DNA from: a virus
Virus record (IMG/VR): IMGVR_UViG_3300050821_003887
Coordinates: 1-45,493 of that record
Length of the DNA stretch: 45,493 bases
Strand: one strand, 5' to 3'
Shown: piece by piece, positions 1 to 5,709 of the stretch
Position numbering within the stretch: position 1 is the stretch's first letter
How the letters are laid out: every line of letters starts with the position of its first letter
Program-made: the position numbers and the translations under genes
Notes under the pieces: generated by a model
What the model was told of the DNA's origin: nothing
Seen by the model: the letters and a program-made list of their open reading frames with translations, nothing else
Database searches by the model: none

Positions 1-394
1 ATCGTCGCAGAGTCGCTCACGTAATTGATCGTCGCAGAGTCGCTCACGTAATTGATCGTCGCAGAGCCGCGCACGGAATTGATCGTCGCAGAGCCGCGAA
101 CTTCTTTGATCGTCGCAGAGCCGCGCACGGAATTGATCGTCGCAGAGTCGCTCACGTAATTGATCGTCGCAGAGCCGCGCACGTAATTGATCGTCGCAGA
201 GTCGCTCACGTAATTGATCGTCGCAGAGTCGCTCACGTAATTGATCGTCGCAGAGTCGCGAACTTCTTTGATCGTCGCAGAGTCGCGAACTTCTTTGATC
301 GTCGCAGAGCCGCGCACGGAATTGATCGTCGCAGAGCCGCGCACGGAATTGATCGTCGCAGAGTCGCGAACTTCTTTGATCGTCGCAGAGTCGC
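1..394. repeat. 27-bp tandem repeat array, left part (14 full units plus a partial unit)
   Basis: Units start every 27 bases from base 1 (ATCGTCGCAGAG followed by a variable half) up to 378, with a degenerate unit at 379-394. The constant half encodes SATI on the minus strand with identical codons in every unit. The variable half comes in a few forms encoding NYVS-D, NSVR-G, KEVR-D, KEVR-G and once NYVR-G (163-189). Since 27 is a multiple of three, changes in unit number keep the protein in frame. Confidence 0.95.
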
Positions 395-764
395 CAATCG
401 AGATCACGCGACCGCCTCTCACTGACTCTACGGCCGTTTTTCCGCCAAAGATGTGACAACCATCCACGATCAAGTCAAGAGTCTCATCGACGTGAATGAT
501 ATTCTTGGCGATTGCCCGCAACGTTTTTTCGGCCATTCTCTCTATATCATCTAGCCAAGTTGGTCGTGTTTCTTCGTCAATGTGCCACATCCATTTGTCC
601 ACATCTAAAAGATGATCGCCAGGAAGGAGTTCTACTTTTGCAAATCGCCCCTTTTTGTCGTCATTGAGCTTGAAGATTCGAACTAAGTCACTGTGCGAGT
701 CAACCATCGGATGCCACAAAACATCCCCTGTCGGAGTGATTATAGCGCTCAAAAAATTACACAT
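1..764 (-). CDS. Repeat protein spanning the window ends, 5' part (N-terminal domain plus repeats)
   Basis: The gene starts at ATG 764 (minus) after AAAAGGAGCAAAAGCA, a good Shine-Dalgarno site. A unique N-terminal domain of about 120 residues begins MCNFLSAIITPTGDVLWHPM and is rich in Trp, Asp and His. It is followed by 9-residue repeats of the type SATI-xx-V-x-(D/G). The frame stays open to base 1. After removing the 57-bp terminal overlap it continues in frame at 45436 and stops at 45217, giving about 327 residues. I recall similar proteins (an MCNF-type head followed by short SA(T/Q/R)I repeats) from bacterial and phage genomes, function unknown. A short beta-helix-like stack is a reasonable inference for the repeats. 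It is the only large gene cut by the window ends, which supports a circular molecule. Confidence 0.85.
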   Translation of the reverse strand, partial: MCNFLSAIITPTGDVLWHPMVDSHSDLVRIFKLNDDKKGRFAKVELLPGDHLLDVDKWMWHIDEETRPTWLDDIERMAEKTLRAIAKNIIHVDETLDLIVDGCHIFGGKTAVESVRGGRVISIGDSATIKEVRDSATINSVRGSATINSVRGSATIKEVRDSATIKEVRDSATINYVSDSATINYVSDSATINYVRGSATINYVSDSATINSVRGSATIKEVRGSATINSVRGSATINYVSDSATINYVSDSAT

Positions 765-810
765 TGCTTTTGCTCCTTTTGATAAGGTTCTCCGTTCACT
801 CGCCTTATAT

Positions 811-840
811 GCGCCCGACATTGTCAAGTATACCGGGCGC
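811..840. promoter_or_regulatory. Inverted repeat upstream of the repeat-protein gene
   Basis: GCGCCCG (811-817) and CGGGCGC (834-840) form a perfect 7-bp inverted repeat around 16 bases that contain TTGACA on the minus strand (827-822). The nearest -10-like box, TATAAG (809-804), is only 12 bases away, too close for a standard promoter. There is no T-run, so it is not a clear terminator. It may be an operator or a hairpin in the leader of the repeat-protein gene. Confidence 0.35.
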
Positions 841-881
841 ACGAAAGGGGAGGGAAAGTGCAAACTCATCATACACCGCAA

Positions 882-968
882 TCACCGATCATGCAAATCA
901 CTCCCCTTAATGAACGCCAGACAGAATCCCAAAACAATCACGTACAAACATGCGAGAATCCACATCAT
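882..968 (-). CDS. Small membrane peptide (28 aa)
   Basis: A 28-residue frame, MMWILACLYVIVLGFCLAFI and eight more residues, follows the Shine-Dalgarno sequence AGGAG with good spacing. Residues 2-20 are a single hydrophobic helix; the tail is short and polar. It lies between the 110-residue gene upstream and the repeat-protein gene downstream, on the same strand. I do not recognise a family. Tiny single-span proteins like this are common in early phage operons and often act on the host membrane, but nothing here shows a function. Confidence 0.5.
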   Translation of the reverse strand: MMWILACLYVIVLGFCLAFIKGSDLHDR

Positions 969-1004
969 ACCGTACACTCCTGTAAATATTACGGGGTACG
1001 ATAG

Positions 1005-1028
1005 TGTGGCACTCTTACGAATGCCACA
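1005..1028. promoter_or_regulatory. Hairpin between leftward genes
   Basis: TGTGGCA (1005-1011) and TGCCACA (1022-1028) form a perfect 7-bp stem with a 10-base loop, just after the end of the 110-residue gene and before the small membrane peptide. No T-run follows on either strand. It could stabilise or separate mRNA segments; operator function is also possible. Confidence 0.35.
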
Positions 1029-1034
1029 TAAGCG

Positions 1035-1367
1035 CTATTTCATCACTTCGACAATCTCATCAGCAAGATTGTAACGTATGCTCAGATAGTAATAATGATC
1101 GTCCGAATACTTGCGAGTGACAGCGGGCCGCACGGGAAATTTGCGCTTGCCGATATCCTTCAGCACTCGCTCATCAAACCCGTCGAAATTGATGCTATCC
1201 GGCCCGCACGCGATTTGTTCACACGCATCGTCATATGCTTCGGCGAGATTGCTCCCGCAACCTGTATCGCAGTAATCAAAGCTCGTGAATGCCGTACCGC
1301 ATCCTTGGAAATACTGGTTATGCTCGATGCCGTGATCCACAATCTCAAAATCAGTAATGACTTTCAT
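1035..1367 (-). CDS. Conserved phage hypothetical protein (110 aa)
   Basis: I place the start at ATG 1367, preceded by AAAGGATGAGTGCGGC, rather than at the far upstream ATG of the longer open frame, which would overlap most of the upstream gene. The protein begins MKVITDFEIVDHGIEHNQYF and has QGCGTAFTSFDYCDTGCG near residues 21-38, an AEAYDDACEQI helix and a YYYLSIRYN motif near the end. I recall a family with this pattern (IDHG-x-x-H-x-QYFQG ... YYxSIRYN) in phages and metagenomes, function unknown. It belongs to a leftward operon of small proteins with overlapping or nearly touching genes. Confidence 0.75.
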   Translation of the reverse strand: MKVITDFEIVDHGIEHNQYFQGCGTAFTSFDYCDTGCGSNLAEAYDDACEQIACGPDSINFDGFDERVLKDIGKRKFPVRPAVTRKYSDDHYYYLSIRYNLADEIVEVMK

Positions 1368-1374
1368 GCCGCAC

Positions 1375-1704
1375 TCATCCTTTCTTTCGAGTAATGATAT
1401 ACGTCCCTTGGTCATCTGACACTGCATTATCGCTGATGGCGTCAATCGCGTCAACTGGATTCGCCCATTCGGGGGTCTCATCCCCCCGATTGTCTGTCGT
1501 GTAATATGAGCCAAACCCAATGGCACTTTCCGCCATTTGGTCGTATGCTTCGGGTGAATCGCTTGCGAATGGGAAACCACAAAGGGGCGCTTTCAGCCCA
1601 TCAAAATGCCATGTCTTCCCATCTGCGGTCACACTCCCGCGATAATCTCCTGCGTCATGACACTTGATACGAATCACACATCCACCACAGTATCGGATAG
1701 CCAT
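1375..1704 (-). CDS. Conserved phage hypothetical protein (109 aa)
   Basis: ATG 1704 follows AAGAGGTG at good spacing and overlaps the TAA of the upstream gene (TAATG), so the two are translationally coupled. The protein contains GKTWHFDGLKAP near residues 29-40, DSPEAYDQMAESAI near 49-62 and an FGSYYTT segment. This resembles a family of small phage proteins with a W-x-F-x-x-L-x-x-P and DSPEAYD signature whose function is unknown. Length is normal for that family. The two cysteines at residues 6 and 9 could bind metal, but that is speculation. Confidence 0.75.
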   Translation of the reverse strand: MAIRYCGGCVIRIKCHDAGDYRGSVTADGKTWHFDGLKAPLCGFPFASDSPEAYDQMAESAIGFGSYYTTDNRGDETPEWANPVDAIDAISDNAVSDDQGTYIITRKKG

Positions 1705-1895
1705 TATGCACCTCTTACTTCCGAAGTCTGCACAACCACCGGGGACTTCCCGCTCGCTTGCAATCGCCGGGCAAGGCCATTAGCACTTTCGAGCGTATGA
1801 CCACCCGACACCACACGGCGTTTGCCGTCATACCACGTGACTTTGTGGTAATAGTGAGATTTTGACGCGGGCAATGTGAAAGATTCAACATGCAT
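1704..1895 (-). CDS. Small hypothetical protein (63 aa)
   Basis: Begins MHVESFTLPASKSHYYHKVT after TAAGGAG at good spacing. It contains YDGKRRVVSGGHTLESANGL and ends VVVQTSEVRGA, with its stop overlapping the start of the next gene (TAATG). It is soluble and basic. It sits in the middle of the leftward operon of small early-type proteins. I do not recognise a family. Confidence 0.7.
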   Translation of the reverse strand: MHVESFTLPASKSHYYHKVTWYDGKRRVVSGGHTLESANGLARRLQASGKSPVVVQTSEVRGA

Positions 1896-1905
1896 ATTGC
1901 ACTCC

Positions 1906-2055
1906 TTAAGATAAAATGCAAGACCCGATAAAGTACAATGCGCCTACGACGCACAATGTGGGGGTGGGATAACTCACAAGACCAGCAAACAGGCCAAGCG
2001 CTGCGAGCATCCCGCTGATAATCCAGAGACAGGCTTTATCGTCATTGCTCATCAT
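1906..2055 (-). CDS. Small two-helix membrane protein (49 aa)
   Basis: A 49-residue frame opens with ATGATG at 2055/2052 after GGTGAGATC and ends at a TAA directly before the Shine-Dalgarno site of the next gene. After a polar start (MMSNDDKACL) it has two hydrophobic segments, at about residues 9-27 and 31-48, joined by a short SYPTP turn. It is spaced like the other genes of the leftward operon. Function unknown; a membrane-acting early protein is possible. Confidence 0.55.
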   Translation of the reverse strand: MMSNDDKACLWIISGMLAALGLFAGLVSYPTPTLCVVGALYFIGSCILS

Positions 2056-2101
2056 GATCTCACCTTACAATTGACGCGGGGGAAATGCAAGTGTTAATTC
2101 G

Positions 2102-2476
2102 CTAGATTTCTTTGTAAAATTGTTCCAGTTCGATCATAGCAAGAGCGAAACATGATCTAAGATCACGCAACATGCGCTCTTGTACTCCCGCGTCTGCATT
2201 CGTCGCGGTCAAAGTGGGCTTGGGGGCAAATCTCCCGCGTACAGGCGTTGAATCAATGTGGATGGACAGAATAGCGGGATCATAGTGTTTTGCCTCAAGT
2301 AATGGACGCAGGAACATAGCTAACAGGCTGGCGGGACCGCTTCCCCGATTAAAGCAATATTCTCTATTTTCGCGTACTTTGCGAGTTTGGGCGCGTTTAC
2401 CTTCCCATCCATAGACGTGATAGTTTTTGGTGGGTAATCGCCGATATGACATGACAATTTCCATTTGGGTTTTCAT
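2102..2476 (-). CDS. Hypothetical protein, first gene of the leftward arm before the circle junction (124 aa)
   Basis: The protein starts MKTQMEIVMSYRRLPTKNYH and is basic in its first 40 residues, then mixed alpha/beta with a helical C-terminus (LRDLRSCFALAMIELEQFY). I do not recognise a family. ATG 2476 has no Shine-Dalgarno site; instead a promoter, TTGCCG-17-TATAGT, ends 8 bases upstream, so the mRNA is probably leaderless. A later Met (residue 9) is a possible alternative start but also lacks a good ribosome site. A 6-bp palindrome, ATAGTA-TGC-TACTAT (2475-2489), overlaps the start and -10 box and could be an operator. Confidence 0.7.
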   Translation of the reverse strand: MKTQMEIVMSYRRLPTKNYHVYGWEGKRAQTRKVRENREYCFNRGSGPASLLAMFLRPLLEAKHYDPAILSIHIDSTPVRGRFAPKPTLTATNADAGVQERMLRDLRSCFALAMIELEQFYKEI

Positions 2477-2484
2477 AGTATGCT

Positions 2485-2513
2485 ACTATACGCTCTAAAT
2501 AGGTAACCGGCAA
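2485..2513 (-). promoter_or_regulatory. Leftward promoter TTGCCG-17-TATAGT with overlapping palindrome
   Basis: On the minus strand the -35 is TTGCCG (2513-2508), the spacer is 17 bases and the -10 is TATAGT (2490-2485). The ATG of the 124-residue gene lies 8 bases after the -10 box. The palindrome ATAGTATGCTACTAT (2475-2489) covers the -10 and the start codon. Confidence 0.6.
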
Positions 2514-2565
2514 GCTAATTAAGGTGATTTTATAAGTACTGGGTATATAAGGAGTTAATATATTA

Positions 2566-2587
2566 ATTAGTTAATTAGTGTAATTAG
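2566..2587 (+). repeat. Left arm of 22-bp inverted repeat
   Basis: ATTAGTTAATTAG-TG-TAATTAG. Its reverse complement is found at 2703-2724 with only the two central bases different. The arms are separated by 115 bases. Confidence 0.8.
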
Positions 2588-2702
2588 CTGGCGGTTTTTA
2601 CTGCTATAAATTAGGGGTGATTATGGAGGATAAATCCATGTTTACCCATTTTAACATTCCCTCCCTCCCTCTATCTCATTCTTATATAAGTTATACCTAT
2701 AT

Positions 2703-2724
2703 CTAATTAAGCTAATTAACTAAT
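2703..2724 (-). repeat. Right arm of 22-bp inverted repeat
   Basis: CTAATTA-AG-CTAATTAACTAAT, matching 2566-2587 in inverted orientation at 20 of 22 positions. Both arms carry the TTAATTAG core that also recurs singly in this region. Confidence 0.8.
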
Positions 2725-3022
2725 AAAGATATAAGTATAGAGAGAAACAACAGTCATAATTCGCTACTGTAAATAGTGATGATATCCGACTTTCCAGTAT
2801 CCCTAATAACTAACTTGTCTATCTTACCCAATATGTTGCTAATTGGTAAAGAAATATGAAGATAGTATGAATAGCAATATTCTGTATCGTTAGCTATTAA
2901 TACCTAATAAGGATATGCCGGGTATTACCTTTTGATTTAATGACGGTCATCGGGGGGAGTCTCAAATGACCATACAACGAACATAAAATCTCTCAATACT
3001 CGCCGGTCGGTTATTCATGAGA

Positions 3023-3028
3023 TATACT
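3023..3028 (+). promoter_or_regulatory. Putative -10 box TATACT, start of rightward arm
   Basis: TATACT lies 8 bases before the ATG of the GIY-YIG gene, which has no Shine-Dalgarno site. No good -35 is seen. The spacing matches the other leaderless-type starts in this genome. Confidence 0.35.
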
Positions 3029-3036
3029 TCTTCACC

Positions 3037-3375
3037 ATGATTACCATCTACACTCTGTCCGATCCACGGTGTCCTGATAAAATTCGCTATGTCGGCTTGA
3101 CTAAAAGCCCGCGCTACCTTCGATTGAGCGAGCATATACTTGAAGCATTTCGCGCACCTAAACTCACAGGGGTTAACAAAGAGAAGGCCGCATGGATTCG
3201 CAGTTTGGTATGTGCGGGTATCATGCCTTGCATCGTCGGCATTGACGTGGTGAGTGCGCCCGGTGGTCCCGCCGAACAGGCCGCAATCAAGGCATACCGT
3301 GCAGCAGGTCACGATCTTTTCAACAAGCAAGCCGGTAGACCCCTTGGCACAAAGCGGCCTTATTCATACTGTTGA
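3037..3375 (+). CDS. GIY-YIG domain protein (112 aa)
   Basis: The N-terminus has the GIY-YIG pattern in the form TIYTLSDP (residues 3-10) followed by IRYVGLT (16-22). Downstream are the helix with RLSEHI, WIRSL-x-x-AGIMPCI, a conserved Glu in PAEQAAIKAYRAAG (about 78-91) and Asn in LFNKQAGRPLG. This order is typical of small single-domain phage GIY-YIG proteins, possible nucleases. No separate DNA-binding domain is present. The gene lacks a Shine-Dalgarno site and follows a TATACT box by 8 bases, so it is probably leaderless. It is the first gene of the rightward arm. Confidence 0.75.
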   Translation: MITIYTLSDPRCPDKIRYVGLTKSPRYLRLSEHILEAFRAPKLTGVNKEKAAWIRSLVCAGIMPCIVGIDVVSAPGGPAEQAAIKAYRAAGHDLFNKQAGRPLGTKRPYSYC

Positions 3376-3428
3376 GTCACTTATCGACAAAATTTCGACG
3401 ACTGACTTTTCCCTAACAGAATATTAGT

Positions 3429-3456
3429 TTGCTTTTCCTTTTTTCCGTGTTATACT
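3429..3456 (+). promoter_or_regulatory. Rightward promoter TTGCTT-16-TATACT
   Basis: The -35 is TTGCTT (3429-3434), the spacer 16 bases and the -10 TATACT (3451-3456). Transcription would begin at or next to ATG 3463, so the downstream gene is predicted to be leaderless. Confidence 0.65.
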
Positions 3457-3462
3457 CCCCAC

Positions 3463-3708
3463 ATGCATGTGAGAATGAATATCCCGTCCGTCGCATACAA
3501 GAAGTTAGCGATGCAGACAATCGCAACCGCTATGTTGGCTCATCCCGAACCGTGGCTCAAAGAGATGCCGCTCTATCCCATGCTCTGTGCGGCCCGTAAG
3601 CGCGGCTACCACATTTTCAGCGACCGTATCACAGGCGGGACGATCCGGCGTATCCTCTACCAGCTTTGTCTTTGGGGGGCGTCTGTCTTGTCGTCTCCTC
3701 GCGAATAG
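3463..3708 (+). CDS. Hypothetical protein (81 aa)
   Basis: A small basic protein, MHVRMNIPSVAYKKLAMQTI and onward, with a helical first half and a GTIRRIL motif near the end that looks like a DNA-binding turn, though no family is recognised. ATG 3463 is 6 bases after the -10 box and has no Shine-Dalgarno, so the start is probably leaderless; the next Met (residue 5) is an alternative. The stop lies inside the ribosome-binding region of the following gene (GAATAGGAG), which suggests coupling. Confidence 0.6.
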   Translation: MHVRMNIPSVAYKKLAMQTIATAMLAHPEPWLKEMPLYPMLCAARKRGYHIFSDRITGGTIRRILYQLCLWGASVLSSPRE

Positions 3709-3717
3709 GAGCAACGT

Positions 3718-4158
3718 ATGTCCGCAAACCCTGATGATCCTCTGCGTGATGATGGCAAAGAAGCCCTCAACTCCAAACTGAATGTCCAGTATGATCTCTC
3801 GGCCGATCCCCGCATTACCGGGACCGCCGTCGTGGATTACTCGAAGTGTCAAATTGTCTGTATGGGCGGGAGAACCACCGGACTTCTCGGCCACAAGCAG
3901 CAACGGCGTGGCGTGGCATCGAACTTATACTTCGTCAAGCTTCGTCACAAAGACCCGTCTTTTGGATGCCTTCTGCGGGAAATGCACGTCATAGGGCGAG
4001 ATGCCTATGCAGCGATCATATCCGCCACGTCATATGCGGCAGATGTGCTTAACAAGGAAAACCCCAATTCGCTGACGAAGGAACCGACTGATCTCTACAA
4101 GTGGGAGGATTTCATTGTGACTTCCGTGGTATTGGAGTATGAAGGAGTCGTTATCTAG
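3718..4158 (+). CDS. Hypothetical protein (146 aa)
   Basis: Starts at ATG 3718 after AGGAG at good spacing. The protein begins MSANPDDPLRDDGKEALNSK. Mid-section features are VVDYSKCQIVCMGGRTTGLL and a helix HVIGRDAYAAIISATSYAAD, and it ends VVLEYEGVVI. No transmembrane segment or known motif is seen. The C-terminal 20 bases overlap a frame that carries an endonuclease remnant, so the natural end may have been altered by that insertion. Function unknown. Confidence 0.65.
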   Translation: MSANPDDPLRDDGKEALNSKLNVQYDLSADPRITGTAVVDYSKCQIVCMGGRTTGLLGHKQQRRGVASNLYFVKLRHKDPSFGCLLREMHVIGRDAYAAIISATSYAADVLNKENPNSLTKEPTDLYKWEDFIVTSVVLEYEGVVI

Positions 4159-4339
4159 TGCCGCGCAAGACCCGACTGGCCCATCGGTTGATCGGATTAT
4201 ACCCGCTTTGGGGTATGTGCCCGGCAATGTAGTTATTATGTCTTACCGGGCAAATACGCTTAAACGTGACGCAACTCGCGAAGAACTTTTGGCCCTCGCC
4301 AAATGGATTGCAAGAGCGGTTCCACCTTCAGGAGTTTGA
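4139..4339 (+). pseudogene. C-terminal remnant of an HNH-type phage endonuclease
   Basis: Residues 13-60 of this frame (GPSVDRIIPALGYVPGNV, MSYRANTLKRDATREELL) match the C-terminal third of the intact endonuclease at 16550-17065 (GPSVDRRVPEKGYVRGNV, LSYRANRLKCDATPSELL). The N-terminal zinc-binding cysteines and middle region are missing; in their place is the end of the preceding gene. The only ATG has a ribosome site too close to it. The nucleotide match to the 16.5-kb copy is weak, so this is a remnant of a different relative and not a recent copy. A short functional fragment cannot be excluded. Confidence 0.65.
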
Positions 4340-4340
4340 G

Positions 4341-5213
4341 ATGAACGAAGAATTATCGATTATCATTCCAAGTAAGAATCCCCCGAAGATGCAACTTGCG
4401 GCCCAACTTTGGGGAAGGGGTCTTTCAGATAGCGGGACGAACGAGTTTAACTTGTTCCCCGTAGTTGGCGCTCCTGATATCGCAACTGGCTATAACGCCG
4501 CAATCGATCGCGTGACTACACCCTATGTCTTGCTCGCGCACGACGATGCCTATCCGCTCTCGTACCCGCGCTACTTTTGCTATCAGCGTTTGATAGAGCG
4601 AATGCGAGATGTGGATATACTCGGCTTCTGTGGGAGTGATCGATTCTGTGGGGCGAGTTGGCAAGCTAGTGGCTCGCTCTACGGTCAAGTTATCAACCAC
4701 CCGGCACTTCCAGAGCCGATTGACCCCGCGTCGATGGGGCTTGTGCAGACCGGAATGCGGCCATGTTCTGTAGCTATATGGCATCGTCCAGCGCGATTGA
4801 TTCGGGGTATTCGTGTGGCCGATGGGTACGCCGTCGTTTGTCGGGTAGATGCTTTGAAGAAGATCGGGGGCTTTTGGACCCCGGAATCCGCCAAGGGTTT
4901 TCATCATTACGACCTTGCGTTATTCTTGACCGCATGGGAAGCGGGTCTACGGACAGCCGTCGCTTCGGACATTTACATCAGTCATTCCAGCCACGGAAGC
5001 TATCACGATCCAACATGGGCGGCGGGCGTTCCTGAATTTTTCGGGAAGTTCGACGGAAAGGCCGATCCTTCTTACGGCGTCGGCATGGTGCATACGACGA
5101 TCCAAACAGGAGATAGCCGGATGGCGTTGCACATGCTCCAAGACCAAGAGCGTTTCATGGCCGATGAAGTAACTGTGCGGGAAAACCCGAACGCTCCGAA
5201 AGGATCACTATGA
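4341..5213 (+). CDS. Glycosyltransferase, family 2-like (GT-A)
   Basis: Starts at ATG 4341 after CAGGAG with 8-base spacing; a longer frame exists but begins inside the remnant upstream. The 290-residue protein begins MNEELSIIIPSKNPPK, has the acidic metal/sugar-nucleotide motif as LLAHDDAYPL (about 64-73), a GGFW turn, and a late HHYDLALFLTAWEAG segment with ISHSSHGSYHD, as in GT2 enzymes. It would transfer a sugar from a nucleotide donor in the host cytoplasm; the acceptor is unknown. It opens a run with the structural genes, so decoration of a virion protein or of DNA is possible. Its 3' end overlaps the next gene by ATGA. Confidence 0.8.
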   Translation: MNEELSIIIPSKNPPKMQLAAQLWGRGLSDSGTNEFNLFPVVGAPDIATGYNAAIDRVTTPYVLLAHDDAYPLSYPRYFCYQRLIERMRDVDILGFCGSDRFCGASWQASGSLYGQVINHPALPEPIDPASMGLVQTGMRPCSVAIWHRPARLIRGIRVADGYAVVCRVDALKKIGGFWTPESAKGFHHYDLALFLTAWEAGLRTAVASDIYISHSSHGSYHDPTWAAGVPEFFGKFDGKADPSYGVGMVHTTIQTGDSRMALHMLQDQERFMADEVTVRENPNAPKGSL

Positions 5214-5461
5214 CCTACACCAGTCTTTTTTCTCTGGTTCTTGATATCATTCGCGATGCGCCTGATTTCCAGAAGGGCGATGAAGACCTTGTGGATTCCA
5301 TCGTCTGCGAAAATCCTCACGAGTCCGAGATGGTCCGCCCGGCTCTCACGCGTCGGCAAGGGACGCCCCTCGATTTTGCCAGCGTCGTCATTAAGCTGCG
5401 GGACAATGCGAGAAAGGTTCGAAATGGCAAAGCACCCAAAAAAGCGATGCCCGCGAAGTAA
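5210..5461 (+). CDS. Hypothetical protein (83 aa)
   Basis: ATG 5210 overlaps the previous stop (ATGA) and follows AAGGA at good spacing. The protein begins MTYTSLFSLVLDIIRDAPDF, is acidic in the middle and ends in a Lys-rich tail (ARKVRNGKAPKKAMPAK). No known domain is recognised. Its end overlaps the start of the next small gene out of frame. Confidence 0.65.
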   Translation: MTYTSLFSLVLDIIRDAPDFQKGDEDLVDSIVCENPHESEMVRPALTRRQGTPLDFASVVIKLRDNARKVRNGKAPKKAMPAK

Positions 5462-5669
5462 GGGCGGTGCGCATCTCCGTGCGCGCCCGAAAACGCTGGT
5501 GGCAATTGCGAAGGTGGGAACGTCTCGCAACCACGACGAGTTATGGCATTTGCAAGGCGATACCCTTAACGACTGTCCCTCCCGCTCTTTCCGCAAATTC
5601 GAGGAAATGGCCGAAATTGCGGAAATGCCCGCTGTGCCCAAACAGCTACAGCGGGAAAATGCCTTTTAG
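5424..5669 (+). CDS. Hypothetical basic protein (81 aa)
   Basis: The frame is open from further upstream, but ATG 5424 has AAAGG at good spacing and the text upstream of it is a shadow of the preceding gene. It begins MAKHPKKRCPRSKGGAHLRA, is strongly basic in the first 35 residues and carries SRNHDELWHLQGDTL and PSRSFRKFEEMAEI in the second half. It overlaps the preceding gene by 38 bases in another frame. No family is recognised. The last bases of the gene run into an extended -10 promoter. Confidence 0.5.
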   Translation: MAKHPKKRCPRSKGGAHLRARPKTLVAIAKVGTSRNHDELWHLQGDTLNDCPSRSFRKFEEMAEIAEMPAVPKQLQRENAF

Positions 5670-5672
5670 GAT

Positions 5673-5681
5673 TGCTATAAT
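5673..5681 (+). promoter_or_regulatory. Extended -10 promoter TGC-TATAAT
   Basis: TGCTATAAT at 5673-5681 is a perfect extended -10. No -35 is visible 16-18 bases upstream. It precedes the gene at 5710, which has its own Shine-Dalgarno site, and may drive the head-gene operon. Confidence 0.55.
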
Positions 5682-5709
5682 GGGAAGTCATTGACAAGAG
5701 GCTTTTAAG

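Larger units (their letters stand above)
2514..2961. other. AT-rich non-coding region between divergent arms; origin/regulatory candidate
   Basis: About 450 bases that are far more AT-rich than the rest and lie between the two divergent arms. They hold repeated TTAATTAG/CTAATTAA words and a 22-bp inverted repeat (2566-2587 and 2703-2724). No convincing gene is present; a 22-codon frame at 2638-2706 follows GGAGGA and an extended -10 (TGC-TATAAA at 2602-2610) and may be a leader peptide or chance. Position and composition suit a replication origin and/or a divergent control region, but no initiator sites are known for this phage. Confidence 0.5.

Noticed and set aside
1-394. CRISPR array
   Set aside because: The units are contiguous 27-bp tandem repeats without unique spacers and encode protein repeats.
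241-456. Plus-strand frame of IVAESRTSL repeats across the array (also 45272-45460)
   Set aside because: It is open only because the 27-bp unit has no stop in that frame; it has no ribosome site, and the minus-strand frame joins a real N-terminal domain.
811-840. Standard promoter with TTGACA
   Set aside because: The only -10-like box is 12 bases away, too close for a sigma-70-type promoter.
2638-2706. 22-codon frame after GGAGGA in the AT-rich region
   Set aside because: Very short, low-complexity product (SLPLSHSYISYTYI) in a region with no codon bias; kept only as a possible leader peptide in the region note.
4266-4340. N-terminal extension of the glycosyltransferase
   Set aside because: It is out of frame with, and overlaps, the endonuclease remnant; ATG 4341 has a good Shine-Dalgarno and starts with the usual strand of the fold.
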